Below, piece by piece: positions 49,269 through 58,442 of a stretch of DNA of 64,000 nt. The position numbers were made by a program, and so were the translations under genes. The stretch lies in the NCBI RefSeq assembly GCF_016863635.1, contig NZ_BOPG01000033.1, forward strand, positions 1 to 64,000. The letters run 5' to 3'. Source of the DNA: Virgisporangium aurantiacum (GTDB taxonomy: Bacteria; Actinomycetota; Actinomycetes; Mycobacteriales; Micromonosporaceae). Each line of letters starts with the position of its first letter. Position 1 is the stretch's first letter. Under the pieces are notes generated by a model. The model did no database searches. It was not told where the DNA came from and saw nothing but the letters and a program-made list of their open reading frames with translations.

Positions 49269-49458
49269 GTGAACCTCCTGGCGATGTGCTGACACACGGT
49301 CAGTGGCCGGCGGGGCCAGACGGTTACGGAGCGACCGGACGCCGTCACCGGTTCGTAAGATCCGCCCCCCGCGGGTGACAGGACCGCAGGACGCCGGGGC
49401 AGCGACCTGGGGCGGACTATCGTGATCCGGCGGGAACTCGGGTGACGGGAGCGAGGCG

Positions 49459-50088
49459 ATGGCCGCGGACGACGACCCCGTGACCCGGTTGCGGTCGGGC
49501 GACGAGGCGACCTTCGTCGCGGTGGTGGACGCCTGGTCGCGGGGGATGTTGCGCACCGCCCGCGCCTACGTGGGCACCGCCGAGGCGGCCGAGGACGTGG
49601 TCCAGGAAACCTGGCTGGCCGTGATCCGTGGATTGCACCGGTTCGAGGGACGCTCGTCGCTGCGGACCTGGGTGTACCGGATCCTGATCAACATCGCGAA
49701 GACCCGCGGGGTCGCCGACAACCGCACCGTCACCTGGTCCGATCTTGTGGGGGAGGACGCCGGACCGACGGTGGACCCGGACCGGTTCCAGGGCCCGGGC
49801 GAGCGGTATCCCGGCCACTGGCGGCACGCGCCGGAACCCTGGCCGTCCGCCGAATCCGCCGCTGTCGGCGAGGAGGTGCGTCGAACCGTCGAGGCGGCGG
49901 TGGCGGAACTGCCGCACCGCCAACGCGTCGTCATCACCCTGCGGGACATCGACGGGTACAGCTCCGACGAGGTGTGCGAGATCCTGGACCTCAGCGCGGC
50001 GAACCAACGGGTGCTGCTGCATCGCGCCCGTGCCGCGGTCCGGGCCCGGTTGGCGCACTACCTCACCGCGGAGATGATGACGCCATGA
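49459..50088 (+). CDS. ECF-type RNA polymerase sigma factor
   Basis: The 209-aa protein has region 2 (AEDVVQETWLAVIRGLHRFEGRSS, shown here as its conserved core, with LRTWVYRILINIA) and region 4 (ELPHRQRVVITLRDIDGYSSDEVCEILDLS). An acidic and Pro-rich linker separates them. ATG at 49459 has GGGAGCGAG upstream. A TATCGT -10-like box lies at 49418-49423. It overlaps its anti-sigma gene by ATGA. An inverted TTACG/CGTAA dyad at 49323-49359 in the divergent promoter region might be its own target. Confidence 0.92.
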   Translation: MAADDDPVTRLRSGDEATFVAVVDAWSRGMLRTARAYVGTAEAAEDVVQETWLAVIRGLHRFEGRSSLRTWVYRILINIAKTRGVADNRTVTWSDLVGEDAGPTVDPDRFQGPGERYPGHWRHAPEPWPSAESAAVGEEVRRTVEAAVAELPHRQRVVITLRDIDGYSSDEVCEILDLSAANQRVLLHRARAAVRARLAHYLTAEMMTP

Positions 50089-50312
50089 ACTGCGACGAGT
50101 TCGTCGAACTGGTCACCGCCCACCTGGACGGCAGCCTCGACGACGCCACCGAGCGGCGGTTCGTCGAGCACCTGGCCGCATGCGACGGCTGCGCCCGCTA
50201 CCTTGAGCAGATCCGCCACACCGTGCACACTCTCGCCTCGATGCCCGACGAGACTCTGACCGGTCAGGCCCGCGACCGACTGCTCGCCGCGTTCCGCACG
50301 TTCCAGCGCTGA
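50085..50312 (+). CDS. Zinc-finger anti-sigma factor (ZAS-type), minimal
   Basis: The 75-aa protein has HLDGSLDDATERRFVEHLAAC (core HLxxxxxxxxxxxxHLxxC) and HLAACDGCARYLEQI, which supplies the H-x3-C-x2-C zinc-binding motif. There is no membrane segment, so it should be a soluble, probably redox- or metal-sensitive anti-sigma factor. Coupled by ATGA to the sigma gene, it is almost certainly its partner. Confidence 0.88.
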   Translation: MNCDEFVELVTAHLDGSLDDATERRFVEHLAACDGCARYLEQIRHTVHTLASMPDETLTGQARDRLLAAFRTFQR

Positions 50313-50344
50313 GCTTCCCAGGCCGGACCTGTCCGTCCGGGTCG

Positions 50345-50350
50345 TACGGT
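50345..50350 (+). promoter_or_regulatory. -10 box for a leaderless IMPase-like transcript
   Basis: TACGGT ends 7 nt before the ATG at 50358 with no ribosome binding site. Confidence 0.55.
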
Positions 50351-50357
50351 TGCCGTT

Positions 50358-51143
50358 ATGACGATCACCGACGAGGACCTGGCCGTCGAGGCTGCTACGG
50401 CGGGTGCGGCCGTCGTGCGGGCCGGGTACGGCGCGCCGCTCGAGCGCTTTGCCAAGGAGGGCAACGACTTCGCCACCGCCGCTGATCTGGAGGCCGAGCA
50501 GGCCATTCTCGCCGTCATCAGAGCGGCTCGGCCCGATGATGCGTTTGTCGGGGAGGAGTTCGGGTCGGTCGGGTCGAGCGAGCGGACGTGGTTGGTGGAC
50601 CCGTTGTGCGGCACGTTGAACTTCGCGGCCCGTACGCCGCTCGTCGCGGTCAACGTCGCGTTGCGCACCCCGTCCGGTATCACCGCCGCGGCGGTGGCCG
50701 ATCCGTTCGCGGGCGAACTGTACTGGGTGACCGGTGGCGGAGCCGGGCTGCGCCGTGACGGCGCGGTGCTGCCGCTGGCGCCGTCCGCGGTGTCGGGTCT
50801 GGTCGACGTGGACCTGCCGGCCGCCGACGCGGCCCGGTTCGTGGTACCGCGGCTGCTCACCGACCGGGCGTTCCTGGCCCGGTTCGACCCGCGGGTCATC
50901 TCGTCGACGCTGGCCCTCGTGTGGGTGGCCTCCGGTCGGCGTGCGGCGTACGTCTTCGACGGCGACGTGGTGGACAACGTCCATTTCGCGGCCGGAATCG
51001 CGGTGTGCCGGGCCGCCGGATGCATCGTCACGGACCTGCACGGCGGGCCCGTGGGCGATCGGCCCGGGCTGCTCGTGGCCGCCGACGAGGCGACACACGC
51101 CACGTTGCTGCCGCTGCTCGCCGAGGCACTGGCCGTCGCATGA
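50358..51143 (+). CDS. Inositol monophosphatase family protein with altered metal ligands
   Basis: The 261-aa protein has the IMPase fold: VGEEFG (E66, E67) and WLVDPLCGTLNF, with D81 but C84 where the canonical DPxDGT motif has its second aspartate. GDVVDNVHFAAG (V208-H209) stands where WD is expected. Family enzymes hydrolyse sugar or inositol phosphates, or PAP, with Mg2+ held by these aspartates. Replacement of two ligands by Cys and His may change the metal or abolish catalysis. Related actinomycete sequences with a Cys here may exist. It starts leaderless and is followed by the leucine-repeat gene. Confidence 0.82.
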   Translation: MTITDEDLAVEAATAGAAVVRAGYGAPLERFAKEGNDFATAADLEAEQAILAVIRAARPDDAFVGEEFGSVGSSERTWLVDPLCGTLNFAARTPLVAVNVALRTPSGITAAAVADPFAGELYWVTGGGAGLRRDGAVLPLAPSAVSGLVDVDLPAADAARFVVPRLLTDRAFLARFDPRVISSTLALVWVASGRRAAYVFDGDVVDNVHFAAGIAVCRAAGCIVTDLHGGPVGDRPGLLVAADEATHATLLPLLAEALAVA

Positions 51144-51163
51144 TCGGCTTGGAGAGGCGCCGG

Positions 51164-51169
51164 TACCGT
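51164..51169 (+). promoter_or_regulatory. -10 box for a leaderless transcript
   Basis: TACCGT ends 7 nt before the ATG at 51177; there is no ribosome binding site. Confidence 0.5.
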
Positions 51170-51176
51170 TGCGCGG

Positions 51177-52325
51177 ATGGAGACATCACCGCCGCGGCCG
51201 CTGGCGCCGGGTGACGTGGTTGCGGCCTATTCCGAGGAACTGAGCGAGTGGACGGCGGCTCAGGTGACCGACCTGGACCCGGCGTGGCGCACAGCCGGCG
51301 TGCTCGAGCTGGACTGGTCCGGAGCTGAACCCTCCTCGGTGGACGATCTCGACGAGCCCGCCGCGCTCCGACTGACCCACCACGCACACACCGGCAGGCT
51401 TTCGCACTGCAACTACGAGTGGCTCCTCCCGCGCAGCTACAAGGTGCTCGGGAATGTGCCGCTCCTGCACGACCGCAGGTCGAGCAGCTACTCGTCGGGC
51501 TGGTCCATCGGTGGTCAACTCGCGATGCAGCGGCGGTGGGATCGCGGCGAACGAAGTGCACACCACCCGGGCGAACGATCGTTCCTCGGCGCCGAAATCG
51601 CCGACCTGGTGGCCCGGTCCGAACCGTTCACCGACATCTGGAGCATCTCCGTCACCGAGATCGACTCCCTCGACGGCGACGACATCGCCGCCCTCTTCCC
51701 GAAGCTGACCCGCCTGTCGTTGTCCGGAAACCTCGGCACCCTCAGCGGTGCGGCCGGCCTGAACCGGCTCCCCAGCCTGAAGACGCTGTTCATCACCGAC
51801 CTGTTCGGAATGTCGGCGGCGGACTGCCTGTCGAGCACGGCGGTACCGGGCCTGGAGATGCTCGGCCTGCACAGCGTGCCGGCCGAATACGCCACAGCCA
51901 TGAGGAAGACCTGGAGAGCCGAGATCCCGAACGGCACCTTCGTCGAGATCACCAGCCCGCGAAAGCCCGACTGGGTCACCGAGAACCGCGACAACCCGCT
52001 CCGCGACTGGGACGGCCGCGAACACATCAGCGCCGCGCGATACCGGAAGTCCGTGGCCCAGTACAAGGCCACCCGGCGAGCCGTCCTCGCGGCACTCGAC
52101 GACGGGACGGACGCGGCCCGCCTCGCCGAACTGGGCAGGCAGTTCGGCGAGGCCTTCAACCAACTCGACGGCACGGCCGACCCGTTCATCGAGACCGAGG
52201 AACGGGAGGAACTGTTCGGAGCACTCGACGCCATCGTCGACCATGCCCAGGCACAGCACGGCCGCACCTTCGACGCCGCCCGCCAGCACCTGACCGCCGG
52301 CGCCGACGGCGTCCGAAACTGGTGA
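51177..52325 (+). CDS. Leucine-repeat-like cytosolic protein of unknown function
   Basis: The 382-aa protein begins with an SH3-like region (LAPGDVVAAYSEELSEWTAA), followed by a domain with Trp and Ser. About four degenerate leucine-rich repeats follow (LFPKLTRLSLSGNLG, GLNRLPSLKTLFITDLFG, VPGLEMLGLHS). The C-terminal 120 residues are helical and charged. Similar proteins recur in actinomycetes as conserved hypotheticals. The repeats suggest a protein-binding role. It is convergent with the LLM gene, 10 nt away. Confidence 0.75.
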   Translation: METSPPRPLAPGDVVAAYSEELSEWTAAQVTDLDPAWRTAGVLELDWSGAEPSSVDDLDEPAALRLTHHAHTGRLSHCNYEWLLPRSYKVLGNVPLLHDRRSSSYSSGWSIGGQLAMQRRWDRGERSAHHPGERSFLGAEIADLVARSEPFTDIWSISVTEIDSLDGDDIAALFPKLTRLSLSGNLGTLSGAAGLNRLPSLKTLFITDLFGMSAADCLSSTAVPGLEMLGLHSVPAEYATAMRKTWRAEIPNGTFVEITSPRKPDWVTENRDNPLRDWDGREHISAARYRKSVAQYKATRRAVLAALDDGTDAARLAELGRQFGEAFNQLDGTADPFIETEEREELFGALDAIVDHAQAQHGRTFDAARQHLTAGADGVRNW

Positions 52326-52335
52326 TCGCGGACGC

Positions 52336-53214
52336 CTACCCGGCGTCGTCGTCGGCGTCGTCGGCGAGCCGGAACCGGTCGGCGAAGGCAGACATCTCGT
52401 CGCGTTGTTCGACGGGGTCGGTGGCGGCCACGTTGACGACGAGGCGGGTCACGCCCTGCGCGGCGAAGGCCTCGACCCGGTCGGGTGTGATCTCGGTCGA
52501 CGCCCATCTGGTGTATTCGAGCGCCCGCGGGTCCCGGCCGGCGTCGGCTGCCGCTGTTCGGGCGAGGTCCAGTTGTGTGCGGCGCTCGTCCGGTGTGAGC
52601 ATGCCGCCGGGGAAGTATCCGTCACCGCGTCGGCCGGCGCGGCGGGCCGCCGCCCGGCTCGACCCGCCGACGTGGATGGGGATGTCGGCGCGACCGTGCG
52701 GCTTCGGGAAGCTGACGAGGTCGTCGAAGTCGAAGAACTCCCCGTGGAAGCTGACGCCGTCGGCGTCGCCGGCCCAGAGCAGTCGCATGACGTCGATGGC
52801 CTCGTCGGCCCGACGGCCGCGACCGGCATAGTCCACTCCGACCGCGGCCGCCTCACCCGGCAGGCCACCCAGACCGATGGTGAGCAGCCGCATCCGGCCC
52901 TTGGACAGGACGTCGATCGTGGCCAACTGCTTGGCGAGGACGACGGGGTGCCGGTAGGGCAGCAGGAGCACGCCCGTTCCGAGGAGAATCCGGTTCGTCG
53001 CCGCGGCGATGAAGGCCAGGCAGCTCAACGGGTCGACGTAGGGCAGCGTCGGGGGCAGCTCGACGGGGCCGATGGTCGCGCCGGGGTACAGCACGATGTG
53101 CTCGGGCATATAGAGCCCTTCGAAGCCGCATTCTTCGGCATGCTGTGCGAAGGCGACGATCCGGTCGGGATCGACGCCGTAGTACGGGGTGCTGTAGCTG
53201 ACGGCGAACCTCAT
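52336..53214 (-). CDS. LLM-class F420-dependent oxidoreductase
   Basis: The 292-aa TIM-barrel protein starts MRFAVSYSTPYYGVDP. It has AEECGFEGLYMPEHI, TGVLLLPYRHPVVLAKQLAT and GGSSRAAARRAGRRGDGY, all typical of luciferase-like F420-binding enzymes of actinomycetes. The substrate is unknown. On the minus strand TACGGT (53221-53226 as complement) ends 6 nt before the ATG at 53214, so it is probably leaderless. The start falls just after the relic at 53243-53743. Confidence 0.88.
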   Translation of the reverse strand: MRFAVSYSTPYYGVDPDRIVAFAQHAEECGFEGLYMPEHIVLYPGATIGPVELPPTLPYVDPLSCLAFIAAATNRILLGTGVLLLPYRHPVVLAKQLATIDVLSKGRMRLLTIGLGGLPGEAAAVGVDYAGRGRRADEAIDVMRLLWAGDADGVSFHGEFFDFDDLVSFPKPHGRADIPIHVGGSSRAAARRAGRRGDGYFPGGMLTPDERRTQLDLARTAAADAGRDPRALEYTRWASTEITPDRVEAFAAQGVTRLVVNVAATDPVEQRDEMSAFADRFRLADDADDDAG

Positions 53215-53242
53215 CGCGCGACCGTAGGCGTTGACGCCGGTG

Positions 53243-53743
53243 TCAGGGCAAGGCCGCGACCGACAGCCACGATCGTTCGCCGGCGATCGTGGTGACCTGT
53301 GCCGGTTCGCCGGTGGCGAGGTCGTACACCACCACCCGTCGCATCTCGACGCACATTGATGCGGACGACGTCGATGCGGCGCCACGCGTTGTCGTCGCTG
53401 AGCGCGTAGATCGGCTGTTCGCCGCGCAGGCCGGCGTAGCGCTGCAGGAGCAGGCGGGCGCGCCGGATCGGGTTGCCGCTCAACGGTTTCGTCGTGGGCG
53501 CGTCCGGGTCCAGGCGTGGCGGCAGTTCGGTGTGGCGTTCGGCCAGCGGCGTGCCGAGGACGTGGCCGGGGTGGCGGCCTGACGCTCTCCTCGGTCCCGG
53601 ATGGCCACGCCCACGACCGCGAGGAGACTGATCGTCAGCACGGCGGCCAGGGCCGCGCCACGCCGGCGCCGCGCGCGGCGGTCGGGCGCGCGCGGCGGAT
53701 CCGGACCGTCCGCGAGGACGCGGATGTCGCCGTCGTCATTCAT
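53243..53743 (-). pseudogene. Frameshifted single-pass membrane protein gene
   Basis: The reading starts at ATG 53743 with a basic and Pro-rich tail and a membrane segment (GAALAAVLTISLLAVVGVAI). It then continues only by changing frame near 53570 (to ERHTELPPRLDPDAPTTKP and YALSDDNAWRRIDVVRIN) and again near 53360 (to RRVVVYDLATGEPAQVTTIA). It stops at 53243. All three pieces look like real protein, so two frameshifts have broken one gene of about 165 codons. It is divergent from the AfsR-like regulator. Sequencing error is an alternative. Confidence 0.65.
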
Positions 53744-53838
53744 GAGCGTCCCCTGAATGTCGTCCGGTGGAGGAATGGCGGGGTTGACGCTGATCGGTCG
53801 ATGGACGGACGGTAAGTCGGCCTGCGAGATTGACATCC

Positions 53839-56796
53839 GTGGTTGCCGTTGAGTTACGGATCCAGGTTCTCGGCCGGGTGCGCGGGTGGCACGGGGACGT
53901 CGAGCTGGACCTCGGTCCGGCCCGTCGCCGGGCGGTCTTCGCGTTGCTGGCGTTGGCTGCCGGCCGTCCCATCACCCGGGCCGACCTTATCGACTCGCTG
54001 TGGGGCGAGCATTCGCCGCCCAGCGCCACGAACATCATCCAGACCCACGTGAAGCACCTGCGCCGCCTCGTCGACCCGGACCGGCCGCCGCGGGCGTCCA
54101 GCACGGTCCTGCCTACCATCGGCGACGGATACGCCCTCAACATCCGGAGCGGCGGCGTAGACCTGGTCCGCTTCCGCGAGCTGGTCGTCGCCGCCGGGAC
54201 GGCGCACGACGACGGCGATCTCGACCGTACCGCCGCGCTGCTGGGCCGGGCGCTGGCCCTGTGGCAGGGCGCGCCCCTGTCGGACGTCCCGCTTCTGGCC
54301 ACCCATCCCAAGGTCGTCGCGTTGCTCGGCGAGCGACGGTCCGCACTGGCCCGCTACGGCGAGGCGATGGTCGCCGTCGGCGCCGCCGCCGAGGCGCTCC
54401 CGGCGCTGGAGGAGGCCGCGGCCGAGCAACCGTTGGACGAGGCGGCCCAGGCCCGGTTGATCCTGGCGTACCGGTCGGCCGGGCGGCGGGCACAGGCGTT
54501 CGCCGCGTTCCACACCACGCGTGGCCGCCTGGCCCAGGAACTCGGGGTCGACCCCGGGCCCGAGCTGGCCGAGGCGTACCGCGTCCTGCTCGCGGGGACC
54601 GGCACCGGCGCCGCCCCGGAGCGGCCGCAGCCGCTTCGGCATCCGGTGCCGGCCCAGCTCCCGTCCGACATCGCCGCGTTCGCCGGCCGGGTGGCGCACC
54701 TGCGGCACCTTGACGGCCTCCTGCCCCGGGACGACGGCACGCGGCCGCCCGCGGTGGTCATCTCCGCCTTGTCCGGCACGGCCGGCGTGGGCAAGACCGC
54801 CCTGGCGGTGCACTGGGCGCACCGCATCGTCGACCGGTTCCCCGACGGCCAGCTCTACACGAACCTGCGCGGCTTCGACCCCGCCGGGTCGCCGCGCACG
54901 ACGGCCGAGACGGTGCGCGGCTTCCTGGAGGCGTTCGCGGTGCCGCCGGACCGGGTTCCGGCCGGCCTCGAGGCGCAGATCGGGCTGTACCGCAGCCTGC
55001 TGGCCGGCATGCGGGTCCTCATCCTGCTGGACAACGCCCGCGACGCCGAACAGGTCCGGCCGCTGCTGCCCGGTGCGCCGGGCTGCCTGGCGGTGGTGAC
55101 CAGCCGCAACCGGCTCACCGGGCTGGTCGCCAGCGAGGGCGCCCACCCGCTCATGCTCGACCTGCTGTCCCGCGACGAGGCGCGCGAACTGCTGGCACGC
55201 CGCCTCGGGCGGGCGCGGGTGGCGGCGGAGCCCGCCGCCGTGGACGAGATCGTCACCCGGTGCGCGCGGCTGCCGCTGGCGCTGGCCGTCGTGGCCGCCC
55301 AGGCGGCGGAACGGCCGGCGACGTCGCTGTCGACGCTCGCGGGCGGGCTGCGGGACGCGCACGGCAGGCTCGACGCGCTCGCCGAACACGACCCGGGAAC
55401 CGACGTGCGGGCCGTGTTCTCGTGGTCCTATCGGACGCTTCGCCCGTCCACCGCAAGGCTTTTTCGTTTTTTGGGTCTTCACCCCGGCCCCGACGTGGCC
55501 GCGCCCGCGGCCGCGAGCCTGGTCGGCGTGCCGGTCGCGGAGATCACCGACGCGCTGGCCGAGCTGAACCGCGCCCACCTGGTGGTGGCGGACGCGGCCG
55601 GCCGGCACACCATGCACGACCTGCTGCGTGCCTACGCCGCCGAGCTGAGCGCCACGCACGACACCGACGAGGAACGCACCGCGGCCCTCGGTCGCGTGCT
55701 CGACCACTATCTGCTCACCTCGCTCGGCGCGGACAAGCTGCTCTTCCCGCACCGCGACCGGATCACCCCGGCCCCGCCGCGCGACGCGGTCGCCATCGTG
55801 GACCTCACCGACAGCGCGGCGGCGAAGTCGTGGTTCGCCGCGGAACGCGCGACGCTTCTCGCGGCGATCCGGCACGCCGCCGCCACCGGCTTCGACACGC
55901 ACGCGTGGCAGCTCTCGTGGAGCCTGGACACCTACCTCCACTGGCGCGGGCACTGGCAGCACCAGGCGGACAACCACCGCGTGGGTCTTGCGGCCGCGAA
56001 CCGCGCGGCGGATCCGGCCGGGCAGGCGCACGCGCACCGCCACCTGGCGCGGGCGTACGGCGTGCTCGGCCGGCACAGTTCGGCGCTCGCGCACTACCGC
56101 CACGCCCTGGACCTCTACGGCCAGCTCGGCGACGCGGCCCGGCAGGCGCACACCCACGTCGGGTTCGGGATCGTGTTCGAGCGGCAGGGCCGACGCGACG
56201 ACGCGCTCGGCCACGCCGAGGAGGCGCTGCGCCTGTACCGGGCCGCGGGCCACCGGGTGGGACAGGCGAACGCGCTGAACAACCTCGGGTGGTGCCACGC
56301 CCAACTCGGCAACCACGAACGGGCGCTGGCGTACTGCGAGCAGGCCCTCGCGCTGCAGCGGGAGATGGGCGACCGCGACGGCGAGGCGGCCACCTGGGAC
56401 AGTCTCGGCTTCGCCAATCACCGGCTGGACCGCTTCGAGGACGCGGTCCGCTGCTACCGGCACGCCCTCGACCTGCGGCGCGATCTCGGTGACCGCTACT
56501 ACGAGGCGGCCACGCTGGTCCGCCTCGGCGACACGCACGCCGCCGCGGACGGACACGACGCGGCCCGCGACGCGTGGCGCGACGCCCTGGACATTCTCGA
56601 CGACCTGCACCACGGCGACGCCGACCAGGTGCGGGCGAAGCTCCGGTCCGGTCACGGGCCAGTGCCGGACCAGTCGGCCCCGCGATCCTGCCGGGTGGAG
56701 ACGCCCGGTGCGTCGCCCGAAGCGACGAAAGGAGAGCGAAAATGGGCCGCAGGGTCAACTGGATCTGCCACAGCATCGCGTGCCTCGCCGCCGTGA
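53839..56796 (+). CDS. AfsR/SARP-family transcriptional regulator with NB-ARC and TPR domains
   Basis: The 985-aa regulator has an OmpR-like winged-helix domain (about 1-95), a bacterial transcriptional activation domain (to about 245) and an NB-ARC ATPase with P-loop SGTAGVGKTALA near residue 314 and LILLDNARDAEQV. C-terminal TPR repeats (ALAHYRHALDLYGQLGD, ALAYCEQALALQREMGD, AVRCYRHALDLRRDLGD) follow. Such proteins switch on secondary metabolism or exported products. GTG at 53839 fits the start of the family; TTG at 53830 is an alternative. The last 55 nt overlap the next gene. Confidence 0.9.
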   Translation: MVAVELRIQVLGRVRGWHGDVELDLGPARRRAVFALLALAAGRPITRADLIDSLWGEHSPPSATNIIQTHVKHLRRLVDPDRPPRASSTVLPTIGDGYALNIRSGGVDLVRFRELVVAAGTAHDDGDLDRTAALLGRALALWQGAPLSDVPLLATHPKVVALLGERRSALARYGEAMVAVGAAAEALPALEEAAAEQPLDEAAQARLILAYRSAGRRAQAFAAFHTTRGRLAQELGVDPGPELAEAYRVLLAGTGTGAAPERPQPLRHPVPAQLPSDIAAFAGRVAHLRHLDGLLPRDDGTRPPAVVISALSGTAGVGKTALAVHWAHRIVDRFPDGQLYTNLRGFDPAGSPRTTAETVRGFLEAFAVPPDRVPAGLEAQIGLYRSLLAGMRVLILLDNARDAEQVRPLLPGAPGCLAVVTSRNRLTGLVASEGAHPLMLDLLSRDEARELLARRLGRARVAAEPAAVDEIVTRCARLPLALAVVAAQAAERPATSLSTLAGGLRDAHGRLDALAEHDPGTDVRAVFSWSYRTLRPSTARLFRFLGLHPGPDVAAPAAASLVGVPVAEITDALAELNRAHLVVADAAGRHTMHDLLRAYAAELSATHDTDEERTAALGRVLDHYLLTSLGADKLLFPHRDRITPAPPRDAVAIVDLTDSAAAKSWFAAERATLLAAIRHAAATGFDTHAWQLSWSLDTYLHWRGHWQHQADNHRVGLAAANRAADPAGQAHAHRHLARAYGVLGRHSSALAHYRHALDLYGQLGDAARQAHTHVGFGIVFERQGRRDDALGHAEEALRLYRAAGHRVGQANALNNLGWCHAQLGNHERALAYCEQALALQREMGDRDGEAATWDSLGFANHRLDRFEDAVRCYRHALDLRRDLGDRYYEAATLVRLGDTHAAADGHDAARDAWRDALDILDDLHHGDADQVRAKLRSGHGPVPDQSAPRSCRVETPGASPEATKGERKWAAGSTGSATASRASPP

Positions 56797-57104
56797 TGAC
56801 GATCGCGGCGACGTCCGCGGTGCCCGCCGGCGCGGAGCCGACGGCACCCGCGGGTGGTGAGACCGCCGCGCTGTCGAAGCTCGCGGTCTCACCCGGCAAG
56901 GCGCAGATCGTCAGCTTCCGCGCGCCTTCGGACCGGGCCGGCACGCAGGCCGACCCCTACCAACCGCCGGTCATCTACTGCTTCATCACGGCGAGGAACC
57001 CCTACTGGTTCCCGTCCACCAGCTCGATCCCGTTCGACACCGTCAACGCCGAGGTGAACGTCTGGTGCACCTGGCCGGTCGCCAGGATCGCCGCGCTGGC
57101 GTGA
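56742..57104 (+). CDS. Small secreted protein, probably cut short by an IS
   Basis: The 120-aa protein has a signal peptide (cleavage near AVPAGAEP), then an exported part with two cysteines (VIYCFITARN and NVWCTWPV) and the pattern of a small beta-sandwich. GGAG lies 8 nt before the ATG. It starts inside the 3' end of the regulator gene, so the two are linked. The stop codon (57102-57104) lies inside the left terminal repeat of the IS, so the original C-terminus may have been longer. No family recognised. Confidence 0.7.
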   Translation: MGRRVNWICHSIACLAAVMTIAATSAVPAGAEPTAPAGGETAALSKLAVSPGKAQIVSFRAPSDRAGTQADPYQPPVIYCFITARNPYWFPSTSSIPFDTVNAEVNVWCTWPVARIAALA

Positions 57105-58442
57105 GGGGTGCCAGTTCGTGGATCGATCGTCTGGTGGCGTGGCCGGTGGTAGCCAGGCCCTTCGTTCCGTGGCATCGGCTGGTTCCTGTACTGCGGTGTG
57201 CGGATCGTGTCTGCTGCCCGCCCTGGCGCCGGCGGATGCCGGCGCTTGCGAGGTTGGAAGTGGATATGCGACGGCCGGCGAATCGTTCAGCACGGACGGG
57301 GGGTCACGCGGCGCGCTGGTACTCGTGGATCAGGCCACCGAGCACGTCGACCCGACGTACGTCCGCGGGCGCGGGAGCCGGCCCGGTGACAACGACCGGC
57401 CGGGCCGGGTCGGGTGGGTGTAGGTTCAGCGACCGGTGTGGCCGTGCCCGGTGTAGTGCTCGAGATAATCGGTCAGCACTCGGTGGAGTTGCTGTTTGTT
57501 CCAGATCAACGTCCAGTCCAGGCACTCGTGGCGGACGGTGCGTGCCCACCGTTCGGCGTAGGCGTTGGCCTTCGGCGCCCGCGGCGGGATCTTGACCACC
57601 TCCATGCCAGCGGCGGCGAACACTGCGTCGAACGCAGCGGTGAACTTCGTGTCCCGGTCCCGGATCAGAAACCGAAACCTGTGGACGCGGTCGTCGAGAT
57701 CCATGAGGAGGTTGCGGGCCTGCTGGGTGACCCAGGCGCCGGTGGGGTGGGCGGTGATCCCGGCCAGGTGCACCGTCCGCCGTTCGATTTCGACGACGAA
57801 CAGGACGTACAGGCGGGTCAGGCCGACCGTCTCGACGGTGAAGAAGTCCGTGGCCAACAACCCACCCGCCTGCGCGCGCAGGAACTGCGTCCAGCTGGGG
57901 CCGCCGCGGCGTGGAGCCGGGTCGAGGCGGTGCCGGCGCAGGATCCGCCGCACCGACGACGCCGACACTTGTACGCCGAGCGATCGGCACTCGCCGACGA
58001 TGCGCACATATCCCCAGCGAGGGTTTTCGGTGGCCAGCCGGACACGAGCTCCACGACTCGGTCGTCGAGGCCACGGCGATGGCGGCCGGTGTGTGGGAAA
58101 GTCCAGCGGCGGGCGACCAGCTCGCGGTGCCAGCGCAGCAGTGTCGCCGGGGTCACCAGGAACACCGGCCACCGGCTACGTGGCAGCATCCTGGCCAGCG
58201 TGGCCAGCAGCATTCGGTCCCCGATGTGTACTGCGGGCGGACCAACTGCCGCTGCAACACCGCGAGCTGATGGCGCAACACCACGATCTCGACCTCGTTC
58301 GCATCCGGCGTCGGACCGAGACCGAGCACGCCCAGCAGCCGCCGCAGGGCCATCAACGCCACCGTCCGGACCACCACACACCCAGCGTGCCAGCCGACGT
58401 TGCCCCAGGTCAGAGCCGTCACCCTGAAGTGGCACCCCTCAC
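57101..58442 (-). mobile_element. Insertion sequence with 17-bp terminal inverted repeats and DDE transposase relic
   Basis: GTGAGGGGTGCCAGTTC at 57101-57117 and the complement of 58426-58442 (GTGAGGGGTGCCACTTC) match at 16 of 17 bases and enclose a 1342-bp element. The transposase gene inside is on the minus strand and frameshifted. No clear target duplication is seen next to the repeats. The element lies at the 3' end of the small secreted protein gene. Confidence 0.75.
57304..58353 (-). pseudogene. Integrase-core (IS3/IS481-like) transposase, at least three frameshifts
   Basis: The protein reads MALRRLLGVLGLGP from 58353, with EIVVLRHQLAVLQRQLVRPQ. It changes frame to MLLATLARMLPRSRWPVFL near 58210, again to ENPRWGYVRIVGECR near 58050, and once more near 57440 to RPHRSLNLHPPDP before stopping at 57304. 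The catalytic residues of the DDE core remain readable: D in LLATDFFTVE, D in IRDRDTKF and E in NAYAERWARTVRHE. With this many breaks it is dead, not a programmed frameshift. Confidence 0.85.

Noticed and set aside
49323..49359. TTACG/CGTAA dyad as a firm ECF promoter
   Set aside because: The spacing and sequence do not match a known ECF -35/-10 pair well enough to annotate; kept only as a hint in a finding.
57304..58353. Programmed frameshifting of an IS3-type orfA/orfB transposase
   Set aside because: At least three frame changes are needed, at places unlike the single -1 slip of IS3 elements, so decay is more likely.
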